Shown piece after piece: positions 1 to 8,865 of a stretch of DNA of 64,000 nt. Made by a program: the position numbers and the translations under genes. Location of the stretch: assembly GCF_004363655.1 (NCBI RefSeq), contig NZ_SNZH01000012.1:1-64000 (forward strand), in the 5' to 3' direction. The number at the start of each line of letters is the position of its first letter. The first letter of the stretch is position 1. Source of the DNA: Tahibacter aquaticus (GTDB taxonomy: Bacteria; Pseudomonadota; Gammaproteobacteria; Xanthomonadales; Rhodanobacteraceae). The notes under the pieces are model-generated. The model saw only the letters and a list, made by a program, of their open reading frames with translations, was not told where the DNA came from and made no database searches.

Positions 1-1769
1 GCCAGGCGGCCCTGGGTCAGCAGCGCCACCGGCGCGCAGTCGGCCAGCATGTAGGCGAGCCGGTCGGCCGGATAGGCCGGATCCAGCGGCACATATGCCG
101 CGCCAGCCTTGAGGATGCCGAGCAGGCCGACCACCAGGTCCAGCCCGCGCTGCACACAGATTGCCACGCGCTGGTCAGGCTTCACGCCCTGCGCCAGCAG
201 CGCATGCGCCAGCCGGTTCGCGCGCTGGTTCAATTCGGCATAGGTATACGTTTCTCCTTCGCTGCGCAGCGCCGGCGCCGTGCCGGCGCGCGCTACCTGC
301 GCCTCGAACAGGCTGGCGATGGTCTGCGCACCGGATGCGGCCTGCTGTGTCGCGTTGAAGCCCAGCAGTACTTGCTCGCGCTCACGCGGCGACAGCAGTG
401 GCAGGCGGCTGACGCGCTGCGTGCTGTCGGTGCACATACCGTCGAGCAGGACAACGAAACTGTCCGCCAGCCGTTCGATCGCGGCGGCGTCGAAACGCTC
501 GCTGTCGTAGGCGAAATCGCAGCGCAGTTGTTCGCCGAGGTCGAGCGTCTGCAGCGCCAGCGCCAGGCGGTCGCCGGCCACGCGCTGTTCCAGCGCGAAC
601 GGGCGCAATTCCAGCTCGCCCCAGCGCACGGCTGCAGCATCGCCCTGGCTGTTCCAAAGCCCGCTCAGCGCCTGGCCCCGGCGTGCGTTCTGGAACACGA
701 ACAGCGCCTGGAAGAATGGATGCACGCCCGCGCCACGCGCTGGCTGCAGGCGTTCGACCAGCTGCGAAAAAGGGTATTCCTGCTGCGCCATGCCTTTCAG
801 CGCCGTGCCGCGCACGCGGCGCAGTAGCTGGGCGACGCTGGGGTCGTCGCCGAACGTGGTGCGCAGGGCGATGACATTGACGAAATCGCCGACCACACCA
901 TCCCATTTCGCCTGCCCGCGGCCGGGCATGGGCGCCCCGACGACAATGTCGTCCTGGCCGGCATACCGGTGCAGCAAAGCCTGATAGCCCGCCAGCAGTA
1001 CGCTGAACAGCGTCGCTGCCTGCTGCCTGGCCAGCGCACCCAGGCGCTGCGTGAGCGCGCTGTCCAGCAGGCGCGTGACGATGCGCTGACGGCCGCCGGA
1101 CGCCGCCGGGCGCATGCTGTCGCCGGGCAGGTTGAGTACCGGCAGTTCGCCTGCAAGCTGCGATTCCCAATAGGCGAACTGGCGCTGCGCCTGGGCATCC
1201 TGAGCGAGCCATTCGCGCTGCCAGGCTACATAATCTGAATATCCCACAGTGGATTTGTCGGCAACTGCGCTGTGCTGGACATCCGACAGCAGCTTGCCCA
1301 GCTCTTCCAGCAGCAGCCAGTACGACCAGCCGTCGCAAATCAGGTGGTCGAGCGCGAACAGGAATGCCGACTCGGATTCGCTGCGCCGATACACAACGGC
1401 GCGGAACAGCGCGCTGCCGGACAGATCGAACGGCGCGTAGGCATCTTCGCTGACGCGCGACTGCAGCGCTGCGCTATCGAGCCCGCTCGCATCGACGATG
1501 CGCAGCGGCACCGGCGCGGCTTCGGCTATGCACTGCTGCGGCGCCTGGCCCTGCAGGCAGCGCAGGCGCGCCCGCAGCATTGGGTGGCGCGCGGCGAGGC
1601 GCGCGATCGCGCGGGACAGGGCTGCCTCGTCGACCCGCCCCCGCAAGCTGGCGGAAAAGACATTGTTGTGATTGCCCTGTCCGGCCGGATCGACCTGGTA
1701 CAGAAACCAGCGGCTGTTCTGCGCCGATGACAGAGGGAACCACGCGTCAATTGCCGAACTAGCATGCAT
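1..1769 (-). CDS. Non-ribosomal peptide synthetase, N-terminal part (condensation then adenylation domain), cut by window edge
   Basis: The open frame starts at ATG 1769 (M-H-A-S-S-A-I) and runs off the left edge; 589 complete codons are visible. Residues about 8-440 read as a condensation domain. It opens with the typical W-F-P-L-S-x-A-Q-x-R entry, and the HHxxxDG active-site motif appears as DHLICDG at residues 141-147: the second, catalytic His is kept and the first is Asp. From about residue 490 an adenylation domain begins: the A1-like stretch TYAELNQRANRLA is at about 508-520, followed by the A2-like LKAGAAYVPLDPAYP. No carrier domain precedes the condensation domain, so it should be the chain-initiating one. 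With a fatty-acyl-AMP ligase and a free carrier protein upstream, it probably N-acylates the first amino acid (inference). Adenylation specificity residues lie outside the window, so the product is unknown. A GGAA stretch lies upstream of the chosen start. The gap to the carrier gene is 244 bases, long for this operon. Confidence 0.9.
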   Translation of the reverse strand, partial: MHASSAIDAWFPLSSAQNSRWFLYQVDPAGQGNHNNVFSASLRGRVDEAALSRAIARLAARHPMLRARLRCLQGQAPQQCIAEAAPVPLRIVDASGLDSAALQSRVSEDAYAPFDLSGSALFRAVVYRRSESESAFLFALDHLICDGWSYWLLLEELGKLLSDVQHSAVADKSTVGYSDYVAWQREWLAQDAQAQRQFAYWESQLAGELPVLNLPGDSMRPAASGGRQRIVTRLLDSALTQRLGALARQQAATLFSVLLAGYQALLHRYAGQDDIVVGAPMPGRGQAKWDGVVGDFVNVIALRTTFGDDPSVAQLLRRVRGTALKGMAQQEYPFSQLVERLQPARGAGVHPFFQALFVFQNARRGQALSGLWNSQGDAAAVRWGELELRPFALEQRVAGDRLALALQTLDLGEQLRCDFAYDSERFDAAAIERLADSFVVLLDGMCTDSTQRVSRLPLLSPREREQVLLGFNATQQAASGAQTIASLFEAQVARAGTAPALRSEGETYTYAELNQRANRLAHALLAQGVKPDQRVAICVQRGLDLVVGLLGILKAGAAYVPLDPAYPADRLAYMLADCAPVALLTQGRL

Positions 1770-1956
1770 ATCGATATTCCATGTGCCGCCACGAGCGCAA
1801 CGCAGCCGGGAGTTGCCGCCTGTCCGACACCGCAACCTGCGGTATTCGGCCAGGCCGCTGGCAGCAGAATCTGCAGGATGCGGGGCTCAAACCCTGCGAC
1901 ATGCAAGCCTGCCGACGACAACACCGCTGCTCCAGCGCCGATTTGAAAATTTCCAT

Positions 1957-2000
1957 ACGGGAACAATTAGTCCCGTTGTATTTGCTGCATCATTTGCAGC
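1957..2000. repeat. Two small perfect hairpins in the carrier protein-NRPS gap
   Basis: The 244-base gap between the acyl carrier gene (ends 2014) and the NRPS start (1769) holds two inverted repeats. One is GCTGCA/TGCAGC at 1984-2000 with a 5-base loop. The other is ACGGGA/TCCCGT at 1957-1976 with an 8-base loop. Neither has a clear T-run on the minus strand, so they are not textbook terminators. They could set relative expression of carrier and synthetase or protect the mRNA. Nothing else coding is visible in the gap. Confidence 0.4.
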
Positions 2001-2013
2001 GACTACCCGCGTC

Positions 2014-2283
2014 TCAAGCCGTCTGGCGAGACTGCATGTCCGCAACACCGAATTTCCCGTCGAGAAATTCCGCCAGCTGGCGAATGCTCGGGTTGTCGAA
2101 CAGCCATTCCAGCTCGACCTCGGCCTGCAGGTGATCCTGGATTTCACGCGTGAAACGCAGCCCCAGCAACGAATCGAGACCGAGTTCCGCAAACGGCGTG
2201 GTCGGCGACAGCTCGTGCCTGTCGATCTGCAGCAGCTCAGCCAGCGCGCTCTGCAAGAACTGTTCGCGATTGCTAATTCCCAT
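2014..2283 (-). CDS. Free-standing acyl/peptidyl carrier protein
   Basis: An 89-residue protein of normal carrier-protein size. The phosphopantetheine attachment motif is ELGLDSLLGL (about residues 33-42), with Ser as the modified residue. Acidic helices around it (ELEWLFDNPSIRQLAEFL) match the helix IV region of PP-binding domains. It sits 56 bases downstream of the exporter/FAAL gene and upstream of the NRPS. Inference: it takes the acyl group from the fatty-acyl-AMP ligase domain and presents it to the NRPS starter condensation domain, as loading carriers do in other lipopeptide pathways. A GGAG lies about ten bases before ATG 2283. It could instead carry an amino acid, but no separate adenylation enzyme is visible next to it. 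Confidence 0.88.
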   Translation of the reverse strand: MGISNREQFLQSALAELLQIDRHELSPTTPFAELGLDSLLGLRFTREIQDHLQAEVELEWLFDNPSIRQLAEFLDGKFGVADMQSRQTA

Positions 2284-2339
2284 CCCATTCGACTCCGACA
2301 GATACGAACAACGGTTTCCGGCAGCCGGAACAACCGGCT

Positions 2340-5300
2340 TCAGGCACTTACGCCGGACGCCACATTATCCAGAACACCATCAATGTAATCTCTGCTGCAT
2401 TGTGATCGCCTGACCTTGCCGCTGGACGTGCGTGGCAGCGCGCCTGGCCTGATCAGTACGACATCGGCCACCGGCACGCCGAACTGGTCGCTGATGCGCG
2501 TACGTACGGCGCTGCGGATCGACGGCCATTCCTCCTCGCGGCGCAGCCAGTCGCGCTTGAGTTCGAACACGACGACGAGCCGCTCCACTTCGCCTGACGT
2601 CACGCCGAACGCCGCGCCGCCGGCCTGGCGCAATGCGTCGTGGGCAAGCTCGCATTCGTGTTCGATGTCCTGCGGCGAATACTTCCGGCCGTTGACGATG
2701 ATCAGATCCTTGAGCCGGCCGGTGACATAGAGCTGGCCGTCCTGCAGGAAACCCAGGTCGCCGGTGCGCAGGTACGCCGTGCCGTCGCCGTCGGCGATCT
2801 GCGCACGGAAGGTCTGCTGGCTGAGTTCGGGGCGCCGCCAATAGCCCTGCGCGACACTGCCGCCGCCTACCCAGATTTCGCCGGTCTCGCCTTCGCCCAG
2901 GCGCAGCAAGGTCTGCGGATCGACGATCTCGACCGTCGTGTCCAGCCGCGGCGCACCGCAACCGACGACGTCGACGCTGTCGCGGCGGCTGATGCGCACC
3001 GGCGTGCCGGCCTGGGCGCCGGTAATGAACAGGGTCGACTCGGCCATGCCGTAGCAGGGATAGAAGGCCTCGGCGCGGAAGCCCAGGCTGGCGAAGCGTT
3101 CGCTGAAACGCGCGATGGTGGCCGCACGTATCGGCTCGGCACCGCAGAAGGCCACGCGCCAGCCGGACAGGTCGATGCCATCGAGATCGCTGTCCTTGAT
3201 CGCGCGGGCAGCCAGGTCGAACATGAAATTCGGGCCGCCGCTGACGTTGACGCCGAACTTCGCAATGATCTGCAGCCAGCGTTCCGGGTACTGCACGAAC
3301 TCGGCCGGTGACAGGAAACCCGCGACGCAGCCGGAATACATCAGCTGCAGCACGCCGCCGACCAGGCCCATGTCGTGGAACAGCGGCAAGGCCGTGAACA
3401 GGGACGACGAGGACGAGATTTCCATCGCCTCGGCAATGACAGCGCAATTGCGCACCAGATTGCCGTGGCTGACGACGACACCCTTGGGGTCGCCGGTAGA
3501 GCCCGAGGTGTATTGCAGGAAGGCCGGCGCGTGTTCGTCGATGGGCGGCAGCGCAGCCGCCACCGCGACAGCTACGCCCTGCTGCGACAGCTGGCGCAGA
3601 TCGAACCGCAGCAGCCCTTCGCCGGCCGCCGTCCACTCGGCAATCTCGTCGCCGTCGAACAGGACTGCGCACGCCTGGGCATCGTCGGCGATCAGTTGCA
3701 GCCGCTCCAGCAGGTTGCGCCGCTTCGGCACTACCGACGGCACGGCGACGACGCCGCCGAGCAGGCAGGCGTAGAACGCAACGACGAACTGCTGCTGCGA
3801 CTTGCACACCAGCAAGGCACGCTGTCCGGCCAGTCCCTGGGTGCGCAACACCTGGGCCAGTGCAGCGGCCTGCTGCCACAGCTCGCCAAAGGTCAGGGTC
3901 TGCGGCACCAGGCTTGCGCCGCTGAAAAAACGGCAGGCGACACGCTGCGGCTGCAGGCGCGCGCGTTCGCGCATGATGTCGGGGAAGCACGGCGTGCGCT
4001 CCACTGCCTCGTCGAGCTGGCTGGGCTGTGCGTAGTCGGCCCCGCCGGTCCGCAGCAGCAGCGGCTCGGCGGGCGCTGCCACCGCCAGCGCTGCGCTGCC
4101 ATCGCTGGCGATCCTGCCTTCGCTCATCACGATCAGCCGGTCGGCTACGTTGAAATAACGGTCGTCGTGGGAGATCACGATCACCGCCTTACCCTTGGCC
4201 TTCAGCTCCGGCAGGATGCGGTTGTAGAACACCAGCTTGAACGAAGGATCCTGGTCGGCAGCCCATTCGTCGAACAGGTAAAGCTCGGCATCTTCGAGAT
4301 ACGCCGCCACCAGCGCCAGGCGGCGGCGCTGGCCGTCGGACAGGGACAGCGTGGAGAAACGGCCGTTCTCGAAGCTGACCTTGCTGTCGAGTTCCAGTGC
4401 CTTGAGATAGGCATCCACATCGGCCTGCACATCGCGGCCGTCCAGGCCCAGCGCCCGGTCGAACAGGTAGTAGTCGGAGTAGATCGCCGCGATACCACGG
4501 CGGAAACCAGCGAGGTTGTGTGTGTCGACGGTCTCGTCGTCGAAACGGATGGCACCGGCACTGGGGCTGTAGTGCAATGTCAGCAGCTTGCTCAGCGTCG
4601 ACTTGCCCGAGCCGTTGCCGCCGACGATGAAGGTGATTTCGCCCTTGCGCACTGTCAGGTTCAGCGGGCCGACACGGAAGCCCGCATCGCCCTTGCGGCC
4701 TTCGTACTGATAGCAGACCTCGTCGAAACGCAGCGTCTGCCAGTCGCGCCGGGCAGCACACTGGGTTTCGACCGGCTCGTGCTTGATCTGGCCGAACAGC
4801 TCGTTGACGCGGCGCAGGGCAACGCGCGCCGTGACCAGCTGCGGCACGAAGTTCAGCAGCACCGCGATGGGCCCGGTGACGTAGAGCAGCACCATGATCA
4901 CGCCGTTCATTTCCTGCGGCGTGATGGCGTGGTAGTTGGCGAAAACGAAGCTGACCGCACCGATGACGAAGAACGAGATCAGGTCACCGTAGTTCTGCGT
5001 GACGCGGATGATGGTATTGCCGGTCTTGCCCGCATCGCGCACGGCGTGCTCGTGCGCGGCAATTACATTGTGGAAATAGTCTTCTCGCTTGTCGCTGTTG
5101 AGCTTGAGCTCCTTGGCACCGTGGACCAGCCCGCGGATGGCTTCGTGCAGTCCGTCCAGATTGCGCCGGGCGCGGATCAGGTAGCGCCGGCCCAGCAGCA
5201 TCGGCGCCTGGTAGGTCAGCGCGCCGAAAAAGATGCACAGCATGACGAAGCGGAACACGGCCGAATTGAGGTAGTACACATAGCCGAGCATGCCGACCAG

Positions 5301-5753
5301 GGTGACGCAGCTGGTCAGCAGGTCGGGCAGCAGGCGTGCGCCGGCGATCAGCGCCGGCACGTCCGAGGTGATGGACGCGATCAGCCGCGGCATGCCGACG
5401 CGCTCCAGGTCGGCGATCGGCGCGTTGGATATGCGCCGGTACAGCGTGGTGCGCAGGTCGCTGGTGGCGTCCATGGACACGCGCGTGAGAATGACCTGCG
5501 AGGCTGTGCGCGCAGCGAGAATCAGCAGGCAGGCCAGCACGAAGCTCGCGGCAAACTTGAAATGCGAGATCTGCCAGCCGAACAGGAACGCAGACTCGCT
5601 GCCGACCGTGGGGAAGCTGCCGTCCTCGGGCGCCAGGCCGTTGAGCACCAGCGGAATGATCAGCGCGTAGGTCGCACCGGCGAGCACGCCGAGAATGATC
5701 GACAGGAAGACACGGTTGGGTGCCTTGTCGACCAGCAGTCCGAGCAGCTTCAT
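2340..5753 (-). CDS. Cyclic-peptide-type ABC exporter fused to a fatty-acyl-AMP ligase
   Basis: One uninterrupted 1137-residue frame. Residues 1-310 form an exporter membrane domain with about six hydrophobic segments (for example 15-37, 68-85, 145-185, 255-305). Residues 335-560 are the ATPase: Walker A GGNGSGKST at 378-386, signature LSLSDGQRRR at 469-478, Walker B LYLFDE at 491-496, switch His in VISHD at 526-530. The layout resembles the SyrD/PvdE cyclic-peptide exporter family. Residues from about 580 to the end are an acyl-adenylating enzyme: YTSGSTGDPKG at about 748-758, later YGMAEST, a TGRLKDLIIVNGRKYSPQDIE hinge and a C-terminal TSSGKVRR lysine. This is the fatty-acyl-AMP ligase pattern of lipopeptide loading modules. 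Start ATG 5753 overlaps the upstream acylase stop as ATGA, with a GGAG inside the acylase end. An exporter and a loading ligase in one chain is not an arrangement I know. Inferred role: activate the fatty acid at the membrane and export the finished acyl-peptide. Confidence 0.9.
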   Translation of the reverse strand: MKLLGLLVDKAPNRVFLSIILGVLAGATYALIIPLVLNGLAPEDGSFPTVGSESAFLFGWQISHFKFAASFVLACLLILAARTASQVILTRVSMDATSDLRTTLYRRISNAPIADLERVGMPRLIASITSDVPALIAGARLLPDLLTSCVTLVGMLGYVYYLNSAVFRFVMLCIFFGALTYQAPMLLGRRYLIRARRNLDGLHEAIRGLVHGAKELKLNSDKREDYFHNVIAAHEHAVRDAGKTGNTIIRVTQNYGDLISFFVIGAVSFVFANYHAITPQEMNGVIMVLLYVTGPIAVLLNFVPQLVTARVALRRVNELFGQIKHEPVETQCAARRDWQTLRFDEVCYQYEGRKGDAGFRVGPLNLTVRKGEITFIVGGNGSGKSTLSKLLTLHYSPSAGAIRFDDETVDTHNLAGFRRGIAAIYSDYYLFDRALGLDGRDVQADVDAYLKALELDSKVSFENGRFSTLSLSDGQRRRLALVAAYLEDAELYLFDEWAADQDPSFKLVFYNRILPELKAKGKAVIVISHDDRYFNVADRLIVMSEGRIASDGSAALAVAAPAEPLLLRTGGADYAQPSQLDEAVERTPCFPDIMRERARLQPQRVACRFFSGASLVPQTLTFGELWQQAAALAQVLRTQGLAGQRALLVCKSQQQFVVAFYACLLGGVVAVPSVVPKRRNLLERLQLIADDAQACAVLFDGDEIAEWTAAGEGLLRFDLRQLSQQGVAVAVAAALPPIDEHAPAFLQYTSGSTGDPKGVVVSHGNLVRNCAVIAEAMEISSSSSLFTALPLFHDMGLVGGVLQLMYSGCVAGFLSPAEFVQYPERWLQIIAKFGVNVSGGPNFMFDLAARAIKDSDLDGIDLSGWRVAFCGAEPIRAATIARFSERFASLGFRAEAFYPCYGMAESTLFITGAQAGTPVRISRRDSVDVVGCGAPRLDTTVEIVDPQTLLRLGEGETGEIWVGGGSVAQGYWRRPELSQQTFRAQIADGDGTAYLRTGDLGFLQDGQLYVTGRLKDLIIVNGRKYSPQDIEHECELAHDALRQAGGAAFGVTSGEVERLVVVFELKRDWLRREEEWPSIRSAVRTRISDQFGVPVADVVLIRPGALPRTSSGKVRRSQCSRDYIDGVLDNVASGVSA

Positions 5754-8212
5754 GGCGCCTGCTCCGCCGGCTGCCGCGGCGCCGCGGCAGGTATCAGGGT
5801 GATTCCCTGTGCGCCGCCGCTGTCGCTGCGCATAGCAGCATATTCCACATTGCGAAAACGTTCGACCATGTCGTCGTAGTGCTTGCTCATCACGTTGCCG
5901 GACTGCCCTGTCGAATTCATGTACAGATGCTCGACCGCGCCGGGCGCCAGTGCGATCAGCTGGCGGAAGCCCGCGCCGAAATCCTGCACATAGCCCGACT
6001 TGTCCAGCGAAAAATTGGCCACGTTGACACTGTCGGGCGAACCGCCGTTGCCGATGCGGCGCTGGAACACATCGCGCAGCACGCTGACATCGCTGAACGG
6101 CGTGTGCCGGTAGACGGTCTCGTGCATGCTGCTCCAGGCCCAGTCCTGCATCGAATCGTCGCCGTCGATCTTGAGCAGCTCGCGCAGGGCGCGGTTGAGC
6201 GAGACGTCGAGCACGTCGTCGCAGACCGGCTCGGGACTGACCGCATCGCGCGGACTGCACCACTGGCCCTGTTCGTCGTCGAGCACGCGCTGCAAGCTGT
6301 CCAGGTCGAGGCTGTCGACGACCGACCGGGTGTATTGGCTTTCGTCGCTCTTGTTCCAGTTGCCGCCGAGGTCGTTGGCCAGTAGCTGGCGCTTCAGATG
6401 CCGTGTCCAGGCATTGAAGATCGAGGCAGCCTGGCTGTCGCCGCGCATGTCGCCCTGCCAGTCCTTGAGGTAGCGATAGGCCAGCCGCTGGCGATCGCTG
6501 CTGGGTTCGTGCTGCAGCAGGCGGCCGAGCAGACGCCGTGCCGGTTCGCTCTGGCTGTCGCCCTGGATGCGCTGCATTGCGGCGAGATCCAGCGGCGTGC
6601 CTGCATCGCGCGCCTGCCCGAGCAGGGCCGTGATGCGGTCGGCCCGCGTCGGCGTGGCGAAATCGCTGCCGATCAGATACGGATAGTCGTCCGCGACCGG
6701 CTTGTTGTTAGCGCTGACCAGGAAGCCCGAGGCCGGGTTGTAGCTTCGCGGCCACGCGGTAAATGGAATGCTGCCGTTCCATTCGTAGCTGTCGGTCCAG
6801 CCCGGCACCGGCAGCATGCCGTCGCCACCGTGGCGCGTGGGAATGCGGCCCGCAGCGAGGTAGCCGATATTGCCGGCACGATCGGCATAGACAAAGTTCA
6901 TCGCCGGTGCGACCTGCTGGCTCAGCGCCTGCTGGAAGGCATCCCAGTCGCCGGCAAAGTTCAGGCGGAAGAAGGCTTCGTAGGACGAGTCGTCCGCATC
7001 CAGCGCTGTCCAGCGCAGGGCGGCGGGCTGTTCCAGCACCTTGAACATGTCGCTGACGATGGGGCCGTGGCGCGAGCTGCGCACGAGAATGCGCAAGGGC
7101 CGCAGCTTGTTGCGCAGGAAAGCCGGGAAATCCTGCTTGACCTGGATGAATTCCTCGCGCGTGTCGAACGGCACCCATTGCCCGTTCACGGCGTAATAGG
7201 CGTTGTCCTCGGGCTTGGCCTGTTCGAGATAGAGATCCTGCGCATCGGCCATGAGGTTGGTGCCGCCCCAGGCGATCTGCCGGTTGCGCCCGAACACCAC
7301 GACGGGCAGCCCGACCAGGGTCGCGCCGGCAACATCGAGCTGGTCGCCGCGCAGCGAGGCCATGTACCACAGCGAGGGAATCTGCAGCGCCAGGTGAGGA
7401 TCGTTCGCCAGCAGCGCCGCGCCGTTCGCGGTGAGCTTGCCCGATACCACCCAGGCATTGCTGCCGACGAAGCGGCCGCCGATCTGCAGCCTGGATTCCA
7501 GTGTTTTCTGGAATTGTGCAAGTTGCTGCAGAGGCTCCAGCGGCGCGGCACCGAGCTGCGCAACGGTCAGGGCAGCTCCTGCCGGATACTGCGGAAACAG
7601 CGCCTGCAGTGTGCGCGGGCTGGCGCTGCGGGCGACCATGAGGCGGTCGATCTCGCGCTGGAAATTGCCGCCGAGATCGAGCGCGAACACCTTGGCCCAG
7701 GCCAGCGAATCGAAAACCGTCCAGGGCTCGGGCCTGATGCCGAATACGGCGAACTCGGGCGGCAGCACAGGATTGCCCGCAAGCCAGCCGTTGATGCCGT
7801 CGGCATAGGCCTGTAGCGACTGTTGCGCCTGCGGACTGAGCGTCGTCCAGGCAGACCGCGCCGACTGGCTGAAGCCCAGCGTGCGGAACCAGATGTCCTG
7901 CGGGATGCTGTCCTTGCCGAACACTTCGGACAGCCGCCCGGCGGCGATGCGGCGCTGGATTTCGAGCTGCCACAGGCGATCCTGTGCGTGCACGAAACCC
8001 ATGGCGTAGAACGCGTCGCGGTCGCTGGCGGCAACGATATGCGGCACACCCATGGCATCGCGCTGCACGCTCACCGGCGCGGCGACGCCGGCCACTACCT
8101 CGCCCTGCACCGGCGGCAGGCTCTTACGCAGATGCCACAGCCCGCCGCCAGCCAGCGTCAGCGCCGGCGCGACGACAAAAACAAGCACCCGAGACAACAG
8201 CCCACCCAACAT
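5750..8212 (-). CDS. Penicillin-acylase-family Ntn hydrolase (putative periplasmic deacylase)
   Basis: An 820-residue precursor of the family size for penicillin acylase/AHL acylase (PvdQ/QuiP-like) Ntn hydrolases. An N-terminal hydrophobic segment (residues 3-24) looks like a signal peptide or anchor, so it should act in the periplasm. The pattern is family-like: RDxxGVPHIVA near residue 51, the FVHAQDRLWQLE block at 73-84, and the autocleavage site G250-S251 in GSNAWVVSG, Ser251 becoming the N-terminal nucleophile of the beta chain. Downstream, ANDPHL and NLMADAQDLY also fit. It is the first gene of the unit: AGGAGA precedes ATG 8212, and its stop overlaps the exporter start. The exporter, fatty-acyl ligase and NRPS next to it suggest it removes the fatty acyl chain from the exported peptide, as PvdQ does for pyoverdine precursors (inference). 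It could instead be a quorum-signal or antibiotic acylase. Confidence 0.88.
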   Translation of the reverse strand: MLGGLLSRVLVFVVAPALTLAGGGLWHLRKSLPPVQGEVVAGVAAPVSVQRDAMGVPHIVAASDRDAFYAMGFVHAQDRLWQLEIQRRIAAGRLSEVFGKDSIPQDIWFRTLGFSQSARSAWTTLSPQAQQSLQAYADGINGWLAGNPVLPPEFAVFGIRPEPWTVFDSLAWAKVFALDLGGNFQREIDRLMVARSASPRTLQALFPQYPAGAALTVAQLGAAPLEPLQQLAQFQKTLESRLQIGGRFVGSNAWVVSGKLTANGAALLANDPHLALQIPSLWYMASLRGDQLDVAGATLVGLPVVVFGRNRQIAWGGTNLMADAQDLYLEQAKPEDNAYYAVNGQWVPFDTREEFIQVKQDFPAFLRNKLRPLRILVRSSRHGPIVSDMFKVLEQPAALRWTALDADDSSYEAFFRLNFAGDWDAFQQALSQQVAPAMNFVYADRAGNIGYLAAGRIPTRHGGDGMLPVPGWTDSYEWNGSIPFTAWPRSYNPASGFLVSANNKPVADDYPYLIGSDFATPTRADRITALLGQARDAGTPLDLAAMQRIQGDSQSEPARRLLGRLLQHEPSSDRQRLAYRYLKDWQGDMRGDSQAASIFNAWTRHLKRQLLANDLGGNWNKSDESQYTRSVVDSLDLDSLQRVLDDEQGQWCSPRDAVSPEPVCDDVLDVSLNRALRELLKIDGDDSMQDWAWSSMHETVYRHTPFSDVSVLRDVFQRRIGNGGSPDSVNVANFSLDKSGYVQDFGAGFRQLIALAPGAVEHLYMNSTGQSGNVMSKHYDDMVERFRNVEYAAMRSDSGGAQGITLIPAAAPRQPAEQAP

Positions 8213-8865
8213 CCCTGTCTCCTAGACAAAGTGTGCGCAATGGCAGAAACGCATCTGCCGCTGTGACCGCCGCCGGCTCACCCCTGACCCGACGGCAGTG
8301 CCTGTATGGCCGGATGTCATCTCAACAGTCGAGACGACAGTCAACTCTGCCACTAATAAATTTATCCAATAACCGCATTACTTTTCTTTCGACGCACTAC
8401 GAGACATAGACGCATGGAGAAGCCGATCGCCGACACCGGCGGCGGCCGCGCCGCAGGAAAATTGCACAAAAATTCCAGAACAGGCGCACCAAAGCCTTGA
8501 TTGGGCGTTATTTGCCCACGCGTGTTCAGAATGTGTCCGTGTGCCCTGCAAGCCAGGCCCAGCCGTTGATCCGCCACGCAATTCAGCAGCGCGGCGATCC
8601 GTGGCTGCGCAATCTAGCCGGTGAATTGCTTATTCCACATTACAAATTATCGACGCAACAAGAGAGACACGAGGCCGCGCACACATTGCCGCAGCGACGG
8701 GCCCGCTCCGGCGCTGTAAGCACCTGGCGGACCAGCATCATTCCCACCAGGCCGCGGGACAGCAACCACAGCGGCTTCGTCAGATCACCATTGCAAACAT
8801 ACATACTAAATTTTTACATCTTTATCTCGAAATCCGCGACTGCGGAAAGCAAAAGACTGCCCTGC
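8213..8865. other. 653-base non-coding region upstream of the acylase operon
   Basis: I see no convincing gene. The part nearest the acylase holds its ribosome site (AGGAGA, about 8218-8223 on minus), a pair of ACAGTC copies at 8325-8330 and 8337-8342, and an AT-rich patch at about 8352-8380. The patch stands out from the GC-rich surroundings and is a plausible promoter/operator area for the minus-strand cluster. A second AT-rich patch lies at about 8800-8830. No clear sigma-70 pair or Fur box (GATAATGATAATC-like) is visible. Confidence 0.4.

Noticed and set aside
3375-5879. Long plus-strand open frame opposite the exporter/FAAL gene
   Set aside because: It is a mirror of high-GC codon bias. 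The opposite strand carries intact motifs across the whole length, while this frame shows only Gln/Arg/His-rich text.
5754-6263. N-terminal extension of the exporter/FAAL gene to 6263
   Set aside because: The extra part is Arg/Ala-rich and overlaps the acylase coding region out of frame. The hydrophobic exporter N-terminus begins at 5753 with the ATGA overlap.
8213-8400. Fur box ahead of the acylase, which would suggest a siderophore
   Set aside because: No GATAATGATAATC-like sequence is visible; AT-rich text alone is not enough.
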